This document shows, piece after piece, positions 8,171 through 16,639 of a DNA stretch of 64,000 nucleotides. Within the stretch, counting starts at the first letter, position 1. The number at the start of each line of letters is the position of its first letter. The notes beneath the pieces are model-generated. The model saw only the letters and a program-made list of their open reading frames with translations, did not search any database and was not told where the DNA came from. This stretch comes from Paenibacillus sp. YPG26 (GTDB lineage: Bacteria > Bacillota > Bacilli > Paenibacillales > Paenibacillaceae): NCBI RefSeq assembly GCF_023704175.1, contig NZ_CP084530.1, positions 2,486,501 through 2,550,500 on the forward strand. Reading direction: 5' to 3'. The position numbers and the translations under genes are program-made.

Positions 8171-8185
8171 ATACTTTTTAAGTAT
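8171..8185. promoter_or_regulatory. LysR-type operator ATAC-N7-GTAT
   Basis: The sequence fits the ATAC-N7-GTAT form of the LysR box exactly and lies in the 118-bp region between the divergent ilvE and lysR-family genes, 17 bases before the regulator's start codon. Position and symmetry suggest autoregulation and control of ilvE. Confidence 0.55.
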
Positions 8186-8202
8186 AGCTGGAGGTTGACC
8201 CT

Positions 8203-9102
8203 ATGGATTTAAGACAGATGCGTTACTTTCTAGCGATTGCTAAGGCGGGTCAGATTACGAAAGCCGCCAAACTGCTGAATATGGAACAGCCTCCATTGAG
8301 CAGACAGCTCAAGCTCATGGAGCAGGAGCTAGGCGTCACCCTTTTTGACCGCACCGGCAAATCCCTTCGCCTGACGCCGTCCGGGGAGCTGCTTAGAGAC
8401 CGCTCAGAAACGCTTCTTCTGCAATTCAACGAGACGCTTAAGGAAGTGAAGGAATACAACGAGGGCATTCAGGGCTCGTTATCCATTGGTTCCGTCGTCT
8501 CTTGTATCTCACTTCTACCCCGCCCTATTGAATTATTCCGGGAGCAGTATCCGGGAGTCACGTTCAAAATTACGGAGGGGGATCACTTCCTGCTCGGCGA
8601 CCAGCTGGTTAAAGGGATGATTGAGCTCATTGTGGCCCGGCTTCCCTTTGAAGCGGATTTAGATGAGCAGTTCGAAATACTCCCCCTGCCTTCAGATCCA
8701 TATGTTGCTGTTGTTCCAAGCGCTTCGTTCCCCATGGATGGCGCCCGGACTATGAATATGCGCGAGCTGGCTGATCTGCCCTTTCTGACCCTGAAGACAG
8801 ATCAGACTACACGCATGCACGAACAGGTCCTGCAGGAATGCAGGCGGCACGGCTTTGAGCCTAATATCATATGCGAATGCTCCAGTGTGGCCATTATTAT
8901 AGCGCTCGTTGCAGCTGGAATAGGAGCCACAGTACTGCCGGAGTCCGTAATGAGCGCCTTCCCCATCCCCCGAATCAGAACCATGCAATTATCGGATGCG
9001 CATTTCCAATCCGACGTAGGTCTCGTGTGGTTGAAGGAACGTTATCTGACCAAGAGTGCACGCAGGTTCATCGAGCGGTTCGCCGAGGATGCTGGATACT
9101 AA
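8203..9102 (+). CDS. LysR-family transcriptional regulator
   Basis: This is a 299-residue LysR-type regulator. The N-terminal winged HTH (residues 1-60) reads MDLRQMRYFLAIAKAGQITK and continues with NMEQPPLSRQLK. The effector-binding domain (about 90-290) begins LSIGSVVSC, and the ending FIERF is typical. The RBS CTGGAGG is well placed. It is divergent from ilvE with a LysR box between, so ilvE is the probable target and a branched-chain metabolite a possible effector; the effector cannot be read from the sequence. Confidence 0.9.
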   Translation: MDLRQMRYFLAIAKAGQITKAAKLLNMEQPPLSRQLKLMEQELGVTLFDRTGKSLRLTPSGELLRDRSETLLLQFNETLKEVKEYNEGIQGSLSIGSVVSCISLLPRPIELFREQYPGVTFKITEGDHFLLGDQLVKGMIELIVARLPFEADLDEQFEILPLPSDPYVAVVPSASFPMDGARTMNMRELADLPFLTLKTDQTTRMHEQVLQECRRHGFEPNIICECSSVAIIIALVAAGIGATVLPESVMSAFPIPRIRTMQLSDAHFQSDVGLVWLKERYLTKSARRFIERFAEDAGY

Positions 9103-9163
9103 TTAGGATGGTCATGAATCGTGATTTTATAATAGATCGTCCATCTCTGCTGAAAAAAGAATT

Positions 9164-9202
9164 CAGGCCGGCAAATCGTAGCCATCACGATCTGCCGGCC
9201 TG
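9164..9202. terminator. bidirectional terminator between lysR gene and a small minus-strand gene
   Basis: CAGGCCGGCA (9164-9173) pairs with TGCCGGCCTG (9193-9202); ATCGT and ACGAT extend the stem. On the minus strand a T-run follows at 9158-9153. It separates two convergent genes. Confidence 0.8.
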
Positions 9203-9208
9203 TTCCAT

Positions 9209-9385
9209 TTAGTTCAACGTCTTCCCATTCATTTCGAATTCGGTCTGATGCCATTCCTTAATCATACGCTGAAGAAAATGACCCTCTTGATTTCCTAATC
9301 CATATTGGTTCTCCTTGACGATCATCTCGCCAATCCGTCGTCTCAACATTTCACTTCGGCGTTCCAACACTTCATCCATAGCCAA
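9209..9385 (-). CDS. small hypothetical protein (58 aa)
   Basis: A short Arg/Glu-rich, probably helical protein without signal peptide or membrane segment. TTG 9385 is preferred because AAGGGAG lies 9 bases upstream; the in-frame ATG 9394 abuts that site. It ends just before a strong terminator. I do not recognise a family, and coding status rests on the RBS, the terminator and the open frame. Confidence 0.5.
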   Translation of the reverse strand: MAMDEVLERRSEMLRRRIGEMIVKENQYGLGNQEGHFLQRMIKEWHQTEFEMNGKTLN

Positions 9386-9471
9386 GTCTGTCATCTCCCT
9401 TATGCTGTAATGCGAGTTATTATCCTACATCACTTAGTATATAGACTATATTTCGTATGGTAAAACAGGCA

Positions 9472-9615
9472 GGGCCTTGATATGAGCATTTATAAACTGC
9501 TGACTTGAGCTGAGAGCGATATATAAAACCTTATTTATAGATATCCTAACCTATCCTAGCGTTTCATCCCGTTTCCTTCCACAACGTGTAATAAATTGCA
9601 GAAATATCAAGGCCC
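9472..9615. repeat. 12-bp perfect inverted repeat bounding an AT-rich 144-bp segment
   Basis: GGGCCTTGATAT (9472-9483) recurs inverted at 9604-9615. Inside the arms, GCATTTATAAA on the left loosely resembles the mirrored GCAATTTATTA on the right. The segment lies in the 281-bp gap between two minus-strand genes and holds no ORF. It could be a MITE-like remnant or a long RNA stem. No clear target duplication is visible. Confidence 0.45.
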
Positions 9616-9666
9616 ATTCTCTCCCGTTAAGACAGGAATCCCGGCTCAAGTTCGAGGTCCGGCCAC

Positions 9667-9999
9667 TCAGGCTGTATGTACACAGCTCAGCTCGATTACC
9701 CGCATGCATGCTTCCGCACACTTCTGGCAGTGATCGTGCTCATGTCGGAAGCATTCCTTGGCGCACGCTTCGCATGCCTTGGCACATAGCTCCATGATCT
9801 CTTTTGCGAAAATAGTCCCCCGTGAGAGTGCGTCCGCAGTGAACATACATAGATCGGCGCATTCCCGCACTATACGGATGCAGTCTCTAAGGGAGGCCAG
9901 CTCATACTCCTTCAAGCTAGAGACGTAACAGTAATTACAAGCATTCATGCACTCCAGGGTGGCTTCAATATATTCGCGATATTGCAAATCGTGAGTCAT
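9667..9999 (-). CDS. Cys-rich four-helix-bundle copper-binding protein (DUF326, YhjQ-like)
   Basis: A 110-residue protein with 14 cysteines spaced along amphipathic helices (CMNACNYC at about 17-24, CAKACEACAKEC at about 72-83, CQKCAEAC near 91-98). This pattern is the DUF326 family, whose members (Csp-like proteins, B. subtilis YhjQ) bind many Cu(I) ions inside a four-helix bundle. There is no signal peptide, so it is probably cytosolic. RBS AGGAGG is strong. It lies downstream of a COG0523 GTPase on the same strand, about 110 bases apart, which suggests a metal-handling pair. Confidence 0.85.
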   Translation of the reverse strand: MTHDLQYREYIEATLECMNACNYCYVSSLKEYELASLRDCIRIVRECADLCMFTADALSRGTIFAKEIMELCAKACEACAKECFRHEHDHCQKCAEACMRVIELSCVHTA

Positions 10000-10107
10000 A
10001 ATATTAATTCCTCCTGAACTTTATATTCTCGAAGCTGCTCGATTTCTTACTATCTAATTACCGTGCTTGGTCTCAAATGAAACGCAGCGCCAGCTAATTG
10101 CCAATTA

Positions 10108-11121
10108 CTACCGGGTATCCACAGCGCTATCTTCCAGCTGGGTAAGCCGGCTCGCAAGCAGCTGCTTATCAAAGTGCTCCCCGATAAATACCGCAACATC
10201 CGGTATGTCTCCCTGAGGGTTAATCCTCATATAATCCGACTCTCTGTACGCATATTGGAACAAGAAACGGCTCGACGTGTCTGAGAAGGTGAGAACCCCC
10301 TTGCCCCTGTATACATCCCTAGGCAGCTCCTTAATGAACTGCTCGAATAATTCGCTGTTCACCGGAGATTGAAAGTAGTGGGTATACACGGTCACATGAT
10401 TATGAGACTCATGACTGTGGCTCTGAATATGCTCGCTCCTGACATTCGGCTCTATTGCATGAGAATGCCCGTTCACCTGATCTTGAATCAACTGGGGACC
10501 GGCAGGCCCACCTTTAAGCTCAAGCAGCTCAGACAAGTTAATCTGGCACCTCACAGCTGGGATAATCTTGGCAAAAGTATTCCAGCTCACAAGCTGCTTG
10601 CCCAGCTCGTCCATCGCCTCATCGTCCACTCTGTCGACTTTGTTCAGGATCAATACCGATCCACAGCGGATTTGATCCTGCATCAGCCGGAAGGTCTTCC
10701 CTTTCTGGGTTCTTGATAGCTCCAGCAAATGCGGCGCGTCCACGACCGTGATCATAGGCATAATCTCCAGCTTCTGATATAGCGAGACCTCTGCAACCGC
10801 GTCCAGGACCTCCATGGGATTGGCTGCGCCAGTAGCTTCAATAATCACCACGTCCGGCTTCTCCCGGGCGATCAGCTCGGACATTTCACTGCTTAGATCC
10901 GCCCGGATCGAGCAGCAGATACACCCGCTGAGCATTTCCGCCATAGGGACCTGCTCTTCCACAAGAAGACCGTCCAGGTTCACATCTCCAATTTCATTCA
11001 TGACCACAGCAGGCCGCAGGCCTTGATCTTTCCAATATGTAATCAGCTGCTGAAGCAGGGTTGTCTTCCCGCTGCCCAGAAACCCTGACAAAATATATAC
11101 AGGTATTTGTGTCATATTCAT
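10108..11121 (-). CDS. COG0523/CobW-family metallochaperone GTPase
   Basis: A 337-residue G3E GTPase. Walker A GFLGSGKTT is at 13-21, the family metal motif GCICC at 66-70 (Cys67, 69, 70), the guanine-specificity motif NKVD at 160-163, and a His-rich stretch at 219-248 separates it from the C-terminal CobW_C domain. Such proteins insert or deliver metals, most often zinc in members with GCxCC plus His-rich loops (YciC/ZigA type); cobalt or nickel cannot be excluded. I looked for a Zur box upstream and did not see a convincing one. The next gene downstream is the DUF326 copper protein. Confidence 0.85.
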   Translation of the reverse strand: MNMTQIPVYILSGFLGSGKTTLLQQLITYWKDQGLRPAVVMNEIGDVNLDGLLVEEQVPMAEMLSGCICCSIRADLSSEMSELIAREKPDVVIIEATGAANPMEVLDAVAEVSLYQKLEIMPMITVVDAPHLLELSRTQKGKTFRLMQDQIRCGSVLILNKVDRVDDEAMDELGKQLVSWNTFAKIIPAVRCQINLSELLELKGGPAGPQLIQDQVNGHSHAIEPNVRSEHIQSHSHESHNHVTVYTHYFQSPVNSELFEQFIKELPRDVYRGKGVLTFSDTSSRFLFQYAYRESDYMRINPQGDIPDVAVFIGEHFDKQLLASRLTQLEDSAVDTR

Positions 11122-11313
11122 GATCTCTCCTTCGCCCTCGTTCCACTAACCTTGAATGGCAGTTTACTATATGCGGTACGTTCATGCAAGTAAAGGCCCG
11201 GGAAGCTGAACAACTCTCTCATTCACAGGCCCACTCTATAATTTGTGCTAAAATAGAGCAGGTAACTATATTTGTTATATTCCAAATTCCCAATGAAAAG
11301 GTGGCTAGTGACG

Positions 11314-11829
11314 ATGCCCAGATCTGTAGATGAACACCGCAGCGAAGCCCCAAGCACGGTCAGATGTATGGTAATTACGGTCTCGGACACTCGAACTCCG
11401 GAGACGGACAGCAGCGGCACCCTGATGAAGAAGCTGCTTGAAGAGCACGGATATGCGCTTGAGGACTACAGGATCGTACAGGATGATTATGATGATATAC
11501 GCCAGCTGCTCAGGGAAGCAGCCGCCAATCCGGCTGTAGAAGCAGTTCTGCTTACAGGAGGAACGGGAATCGCTCCGCGCGACACAACCTATGAAGCCGT
11601 CCGCAGCCTTCTGAGCAAGGAACTGCCTGGATTCGGAGAGATTTTCAGATACTTGAGCTTCAGCGAAGATATTGGTTCGGCAGCTATCCTAAGCCGGGCT
11701 ATTGCTGGCACGATCGGCTCTACAGCTGTATTCTCCATGCCAGGGTCTAAAGGAGCCGTGAAGCTGGCGATGGAGCGGATTATTGTTCCAGAGCTGCGTC
11801 ATGTCATGCGTGAAATATACAAAAAATAA
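11314..11829 (+). CDS. moaB: molybdenum cofactor biosynthesis protein MoaB/MogA family
   Basis: A 171-residue MoCF_biosynth protein that binds or adenylylates molybdopterin during molybdenum cofactor synthesis. Motifs are VITVSDTRT near the start, LLTGGTGIAPRDTT in the centre and FSMPGSKGAVKLAM near the end. ATG 11314 is chosen: AAAGGTGG lies 9 bases upstream and family members begin close to this point; the frame is open further back to 11272. No other moa/mob gene is in the window. It is divergent from the COG0523 gene. Confidence 0.85.
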   Translation: MPRSVDEHRSEAPSTVRCMVITVSDTRTPETDSSGTLMKKLLEEHGYALEDYRIVQDDYDDIRQLLREAAANPAVEAVLLTGGTGIAPRDTTYEAVRSLLSKELPGFGEIFRYLSFSEDIGSAAILSRAIAGTIGSTAVFSMPGSKGAVKLAMERIIVPELRHVMREIYKK

Positions 11830-11848
11830 ATAAGATCAGAATCACAAA

Positions 11849-11885
11849 AACACTCCTGCCCCATTATTAGAAAGGCAGGAGTGTT
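11849..11885. terminator. bidirectional terminator, moaB / lipoprotein gene
   Basis: AACACTCCTGCC (11849-11860) pairs with GGCAGGAGTGTT (11874-11885). The T-run is on the minus-strand side, so it best serves the lipoprotein gene and may also stop moaB. Confidence 0.75.
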
Positions 11886-11901
11886 ATGTTGTCTGATCGA
11901 C

Positions 11902-12420
11902 CTATTCTCCGAGGAGAACACGGAAGATTCTCTCTACTTCACGGGTGTAAGGACCTTCCTTCTGTCCTTGGGAAGCATAGACCAGAGCTGTGTTGGCACG
12001 CGCATGAACAACAGCGGCATTGGAAGCCGTGCGGTGTATGCTCCCCTCGCCATCCAGATGGCTGTACATCTCACTCATTTCCTTCATTCGCTGTTGTTCT
12101 GACGAGAAGGCATGGGCGATAATATAGTGCCCCGGATATCCTTGAATCAAATAACTATAGCTGATATGTCCGTTCGGGCCTTCTGCATAAGACTCATTCG
12201 TAAGCATCAGTCCCTGCCTGCCGAATTCATCCTTCAGCCGCTTGATAAAGCTGCTGTTAAGTCCGCGGCCTTCGCTCTTGGCCCTGAGATTACCTGTCTG
12301 GTAGCTGGTCATATTATAACGGCTGTTCTCAGTCTGAGCGATATTCTTGGCCTGCTGACTGCATCCCGTAGTCGTTAGCCAAATGAGGGCAAGAAGTATG
12401 CAGATGGGGATAGACCTCAT
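11902..12420 (-). CDS. putative lipoprotein, function unknown
   Basis: 172 residues with a type II signal peptide: a hydrophobic stretch (5-16) and lipobox TTTGC at about residue 20, predicting a diacylglyceryl-cysteine at the outer face of the membrane. The mature part is mixed Ser/Gln/Glu-rich with no motif I recognise. RBS AAAGGA is present. It is followed by the shared terminator and preceded by the YhdH-type gene on the same strand (130 bases apart). Confidence 0.75.
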   Translation of the reverse strand: MRSIPICILLALIWLTTTGCSQQAKNIAQTENSRYNMTSYQTGNLRAKSEGRGLNSSFIKRLKDEFGRQGLMLTNESYAEGPNGHISYSYLIQGYPGHYIIAHAFSSEQQRMKEMSEMYSHLDGEGSIHRTASNAAVVHARANTALVYASQGQKEGPYTREVERIFRVLLGE

Positions 12421-12550
12421 ATCGTGTTCATCCTTTCATGCCGGAATGATATACGTAGTCCGGGCCGTAATTAGGATGAACACCAATTCACCGAATTATC
12501 CAGCATGTCACCTGAAAGGTTCAGAGTACGATATACCGCGCAGAATGAAT

Positions 12551-13549
12551 CTAACCGAGTTTTACTACCTGTCTCCCTATGGCTTGTCCCGCAAGAATGT
12601 CCGCCAGCGCCTTGGGCAGCTCATCCAGCCCGAATTCACTTACAGCGCCCTGAAGAACACGGCCTGGCTTCCACTCCCCGGCGAGCTGCTTCCACAGCTT
12701 CTTGCGCAGAGGCATTGGACACATGACCGAGTCTACCCCAAGCAGCTGAATTCCGCGCAGAATAAAAGGATAAACGGTGGCATCGAACTTGCCCCCACCG
12801 GTCATACCCGACAGGGCGATCGCCCCGCCATACTGGACCGACTTGAGCAGCTCACCGGTGCCCGGGCCGCCGACGGGATCGACTACGGCGGCCCACTTCT
12901 CGCGGCCGAGCGTCCCCTTGGCCGCGCTGCTTGCAAGCTCGCCGCGTGAGATCACGCTGACCGCGCCCAGATCCCGCAGCATCGCCTCCTGCGGGGCTTT
13001 GCCCGTGCTGGCCGTCACCTCGAAGCCCAGCTTCGAGAGGATGTCGACGGCCATGCTGCCCACACCGCCGGTGGCCCCGGTAACCAGAACGGGGCCTTTC
13101 TCCGGCGTGAGCCCGCTGCGCAGCAGCAGCTCAGCCGAGAGCGCCGCCGTGAACCCGGCCGTGCCGATGGCCATGGCTTCCTTCGCCGAGAGCCCCTCGG
13201 GGCGGCGGACCAACCAGTCTTCGGGGAGCCTGGCGTATTCGGCGTAGCCGCCCTCGTGAGACACGCCAAGCCCATACCCCGTGCAGAGGACCTGGTCCCC
13301 TGCCCTGAACTCACTGCTCCCCGGCTCGATCACTTCTCCAGCCAGGTCGATCCCCGGGATGAACGGGTATCTCTGAACAATCCTGCCTTCAGGAATGCTG
13401 GCCAGCCCATCCTTATAGTTCACACTGGAATATTCCACCTTAATCAGAACTTCTCCCTGCGGCAGATCCTGATACCCGATCTCCTCCACAAGAGCACGGA
13501 ATCCCTGCTCGTCCTGATGTACCCGGAACGCCCGAAAAGGATCAATCAT
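12551..13549 (-). CDS. YhdH/YhfP-family NADPH quinone oxidoreductase (AcuI-like)
   Basis: A 332-residue zinc-free medium-chain dehydrogenase. The N-terminal GroES-like domain contains SSVNYKDGLA and PFIPGIDLAGEV; the Rossmann fold has TGATGGVGSMAVDILSKLG, typical of the YhdH/AcuI acrylyl-CoA reductase group, which reduces acryloyl-CoA or similar enones with NADPH. The exact substrate is uncertain. RBS CAGGAGG is strong. The middle of the gene (about 12880-13260) is markedly richer in G+C than its ends and neighbours, and it also leaves open antisense frames, an effect of GC-rich codon use. Confidence 0.88.
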   Translation of the reverse strand: MIDPFRAFRVHQDEQGFRALVEEIGYQDLPQGEVLIKVEYSSVNYKDGLASIPEGRIVQRYPFIPGIDLAGEVIEPGSSEFRAGDQVLCTGYGLGVSHEGGYAEYARLPEDWLVRRPEGLSAKEAMAIGTAGFTAALSAELLLRSGLTPEKGPVLVTGATGGVGSMAVDILSKLGFEVTASTGKAPQEAMLRDLGAVSVISRGELASSAAKGTLGREKWAAVVDPVGGPGTGELLKSVQYGGAIALSGMTGGGKFDATVYPFILRGIQLLGVDSVMCPMPLRKKLWKQLAGEWKPGRVLQGAVSEFGLDELPKALADILAGQAIGRQVVKLG

Positions 13550-13684
13550 AGAATCTTCCTCCTGAACATCTCATTTAATTAGATGACAAAAGCCTGCAAA
13601 TTTCCATGCCATTCTTCTTCTGATTGTCCGAGTCAGTCGGATTTTCAGATATCCTGCGCTTTCCCGAGAAATAACCGGGATCTG

Positions 13685-15142
13685 TTACTCCTCGAGATCA
13701 GGCTCCAAATGAGCTTCCAATAATCTCTGCTTCATATCCAAGAGCTCCTGGCTTAAGCTGACCCGGTATATCTCTGGATTCAGCTTCCGCATATATTCAG
13801 GCCAGAACAATTGAAGCTGCTCCTTATGATACTCACGGATCTCCTGCAGTTCAGGGAGTTCATAGACAAGCTCTCCTTGAACAAAGATCGGCTCCAACAT
13901 CTTAACAGCGTAGTAATGCTTAACGGTCTTCTGGATATATGGGTGCAGCGGATTGATTAGCTTAAGCTTGCCGCCTGCTCTCGGATTCTCCTCACGGGGC
14001 AGGTTGATATAATCGGCAATCGCTTTATTGCTGCCGCTGCTGATTATCCGGTACACGTCCTTTTTACCTGGAGTGGTAACCTTCTCGGGGTTCCCGGATA
14101 TCTTGATTGTCGGCTCCATCGTGCCGTCCTTCTCCCGCTCCACAAGCTTATATACTCCGCCTAGAGCAGGCTGGTCCGCAGCGGTGATCAACTGGGTGCC
14201 CACGCCCCAAATGTCAATTTTGGCCCCCTGAGCCTTCAGGTTGAAGATCGTATTCTCATCCAGATCATTGGATGCAACAATCTTTACATAATCCAATCCT
14301 GCTTCATCCAGCATTTTGCGGGCTTGAATGGACAGATAAGCCAAATCGCCGCTGTCCAGCCTGATTCCCACCATTTTCTTGCCCATGGACTCCAAGTGCT
14401 TCGCGGTATGAATGGCATGAGGCACGCCGCTCTTCAGCGTATCAAAGGTGTCTACCAGCAGGGTTACCTGGTCCGGCATGGCCTTCGCATACATCTCAAA
14501 GGCTTCCTGTTCATTATCGAACAGCTGTACCCAGGAATGGGCATGCGTTCCCTTGGTCGGAATTCCGAACATTTCTCCCGCAAGCATGTTGGAGGTCGCA
14601 TCGAATCCGGATATGTAAGAAGCCCGCGCTCCCCAGACCGCGGCATCCGCTTCCTGGGCTCTCCGGGTTCCGAACTCAAGCAGCACATCCTCCTCAGCCA
14701 CCTGTTTGATACGGGAAGCTTTGGTAGCAATCAGGGTCTGGTAGTTCATGAAGTTAAGTATTGCGGTCTCTACGAGCTGGGTCTCCATAATATTACCTTC
14801 AACACGAATCAAGGGCTCATTCGGGAATACTATGGCTCCTTCACGCATGGAGGAGATGTCTCCCCGGAATTTGAATTGGCGGAGCAGCTCAAGGAACTCA
14901 GGCTTGTAGTTCTCTTCCTGCTTGGCCAAGTAACTTAGATCCTGCTCTGTGAAGTGGAGATTGCTGATATAGCTTACAATTCGCTCAAGTCCGGCAAATA
15001 CGGCATATCCGTTCCCGAACGGCAGCTTGCGGAAATACGCCTCGAACACAGCTTTTCTTAAATGTGTCCCATTCATCCAATGAGCATAAATCATGTTGAT
15101 CTGGTATTTATCGGTATGCAGCGCTAAGCTGTTCGTGTTCAT
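13685..15142 (-). CDS. pncB: nicotinate phosphoribosyltransferase
   Basis: 485 residues, normal for the Firmicute form. It converts nicotinate and PRPP, with ATP hydrolysis, to nicotinate mononucleotide in NAD salvage (Preiss-Handler route). Recognisable blocks are KYQINMIYAHWMNG at the start, FGTRRAQEADAAVWGARASY near 150-170, GTHAHSWVQ near 195 and GIRLDSGDLAYLS near 255. It is the last gene of a three-gene operon (Nudix regulator, pncA, pncB) with 42 bases after pncA. The preceding nicotinamidase supplies its substrate. Confidence 0.95.
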   Translation of the reverse strand: MNTNSLALHTDKYQINMIYAHWMNGTHLRKAVFEAYFRKLPFGNGYAVFAGLERIVSYISNLHFTEQDLSYLAKQEENYKPEFLELLRQFKFRGDISSMREGAIVFPNEPLIRVEGNIMETQLVETAILNFMNYQTLIATKASRIKQVAEEDVLLEFGTRRAQEADAAVWGARASYISGFDATSNMLAGEMFGIPTKGTHAHSWVQLFDNEQEAFEMYAKAMPDQVTLLVDTFDTLKSGVPHAIHTAKHLESMGKKMVGIRLDSGDLAYLSIQARKMLDEAGLDYVKIVASNDLDENTIFNLKAQGAKIDIWGVGTQLITAADQPALGGVYKLVEREKDGTMEPTIKISGNPEKVTTPGKKDVYRIISSGSNKAIADYINLPREENPRAGGKLKLINPLHPYIQKTVKHYYAVKMLEPIFVQGELVYELPELQEIREYHKEQLQLFWPEYMRKLNPEIYRVSLSQELLDMKQRLLEAHLEPDLEE

Positions 15143-15184
15143 GTCTATCGTCCTCTCGCTTCCTGCTGCTTGTGCGGCAGTTAA

Positions 15185-15733
15185 TTAGGTTAGATCACTG
15201 CGCTTGACTTCAGCACCCAGACTGCCTCTGAAATGCCCGAGTGCCCAGTTATGACCAGCTTCGTTAAAGCTGGCAACAGCATCCTCGAATACTGTGATCT
15301 TGAACCCTTTATTGTAAGCATCAACAGCCGTATGCAGCACACAGATATCTGTACATACTCCGACGAGGTGAACTTCACTGATTCCCCGTTCACGCAGCTT
15401 GATCTCCAGATCAGTTCCGGCAAAAGCGCTGTACCTGGTTTTGTCCATCCAATAAATCTGCTGCTTGTGATTCTCATAGAGCTGCCCCAGTGAACCGAAC
15501 AGTTCACGGCCTTCTGTGCCCCGGATATTATGAGGCGGGAACAGCTTGGTCTCGGGGTGGTAAGGATCATTGGCTTCATGTATATCGACTGCCATAACCA
15601 CCAGGTCACCTTGACGGATGTATTCTTCCGTAAGCTTGGTAACAACGGGTTCAATCTCCACAGCTGGCTCTCCAACAGGAAGGCTGCCATTCACAAAGTC
15701 ATTAGTGAAATCAATCACGATTAAGGCTTTCAT
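15185..15733 (-). CDS. pncA: nicotinamidase (isochorismatase-like)
   Basis: 182 residues of the cysteine-hydrolase fold. It deamidates nicotinamide to nicotinate for PncB. The catalytic Asp is in VIDFTNDFVNG (residue 8), a Lys lies mid-protein and the nucleophile Cys is in VGVCTDICVLHTA. The RBS AAGGGG is 9 bases before ATG. It lies between the Nudix/winged-helix gene (35 bases upstream) and pncB, consistent with one NAD-salvage transcript. Confidence 0.93.
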   Translation of the reverse strand: MKALIVIDFTNDFVNGSLPVGEPAVEIEPVVTKLTEEYIRQGDLVVMAVDIHEANDPYHPETKLFPPHNIRGTEGRELFGSLGQLYENHKQQIYWMDKTRYSAFAGTDLEIKLRERGISEVHLVGVCTDICVLHTAVDAYNKGFKITVFEDAVASFNEAGHNWALGHFRGSLGAEVKRSDLT

Positions 15734-15768
15734 AGGTCACGTCCCCTTCATTAGTGTATCCCCGAAAT

Positions 15769-16548
15769 TTAAGTGTATATAGACAATTGCGGAGTGAAGT
15801 CTGTGAACCGGTACAGCTGCGCAGGCCGCTGTGAATACTGATTCGACAGCAAAGGCTGCCCCTTCTCGTCTCTTGCTTCCTCCAGGATCCCTTGTCTGCT
15901 GCGGGTTGAGGTGATTTTCCGAATAAAATTAAGCTCTGCAAAGTCAGGCACAACGGTCTGAATGACCTGGTACAGTTCACTCAGTGTGAAATGCTCGGGC
16001 AGGAACTGCTTCGCAATCGTGGTCTGAAGCATTTGCTGCTGAATTCTTTTGTACGCGTCCTTAAGGATCTCACGATGGTCAAAAGCCAGCTCAAGCTCTT
16101 CAAGCGCCTCCTTCATGGTGAACAAGCCCACCTTCTGGGCATCATCGGCAGCCTGTCTCTTCTCGAGCACCCACTCTTCAACAAAGGCAAAGAAAGCGTG
16201 CGAGATAATCCAGCCTCTGGGGTCGCGCCCCGGCTTGCTGTATACACCTAAATACTCCAAATGCTTACCTTCCACACCGGTCTCTTCCATTAGTTCTCTG
16301 CTGGCTGTCTCATACAAAGATTCGTCTTCCTGGGAGAATCCTCCCGGAAGAGCCCAAGCCCCAGCGAACGGCCAGCTCTTGCGCCGGATCAGCATGACCT
16401 TAAGATCGAATATCGGCAGCGATTTGGTTGCGGCCCGCCGTTCCTGCTTCGTTAAAGTGAACATTACAATATCAGCAGGAATCCCATCCGGGGTCCTATA
16501 CTTCTTCGCGTCATATGGCGGCCTATTCTGCTCCTGTTCATTTGTCAT
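15769..16548 (-). CDS. Nudix protein with C-terminal winged helix, NrtR-like NAD regulator
   Basis: 259 residues in two parts. The N-terminal Nudix domain has a complete Nudix box (G70-x5-E-x7-REL-x-EE-x-G-V92), so hydrolysis of ADP-ribose or a related nucleotide is possible. The C-terminal segment (about 180-252: FTLSELYQVIQTV, LNFIRKI, RPAQLYRF) matches the winged-helix layout of NrtR repressors, which bind ADP-ribose and control NAD genes. It heads an operon with pncA and pncB, the expected target genes. No NrtR operator was identified with confidence. The alternative is a plain Nudix hydrolase, but the RPAxLYRF tail argues for the regulator. Confidence 0.8.
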   Translation of the reverse strand: MTNEQEQNRPPYDAKKYRTPDGIPADIVMFTLTKQERRAATKSLPIFDLKVMLIRRKSWPFAGAWALPGGFSQEDESLYETASRELMEETGVEGKHLEYLGVYSKPGRDPRGWIISHAFFAFVEEWVLEKRQAADDAQKVGLFTMKEALEELELAFDHREILKDAYKRIQQQMLQTTIAKQFLPEHFTLSELYQVIQTVVPDFAELNFIRKITSTRSRQGILEEARDEKGQPLLSNQYSQRPAQLYRFTDFTPQLSIYT

Positions 16549-16639
16549 CCTACATCACCACGTCAATTTATTTGTCTAGAGATTAATCCATATTATGTTC
16601 CCTAAAGCATCCTGTTGTCCATACCTGCTGTTCATTGTC

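Noticed and set aside
8085..8202. T-box riboswitch upstream of ilvE
   Set aside because: The region is only 118 bp and has no T-box core sequence or terminator.
11122..11313. Search for a Zur operator upstream of the COG0523 gene
   Set aside because: No sequence close to the Zur palindrome was found, so zinc control is not claimed.
12777..13247. Open antisense frame in the GC-rich part of the YhdH-type gene
   Set aside because: GC-rich codons remove stops from the opposite strand; the product is Pro/Ser/Ala-rich without a domain.
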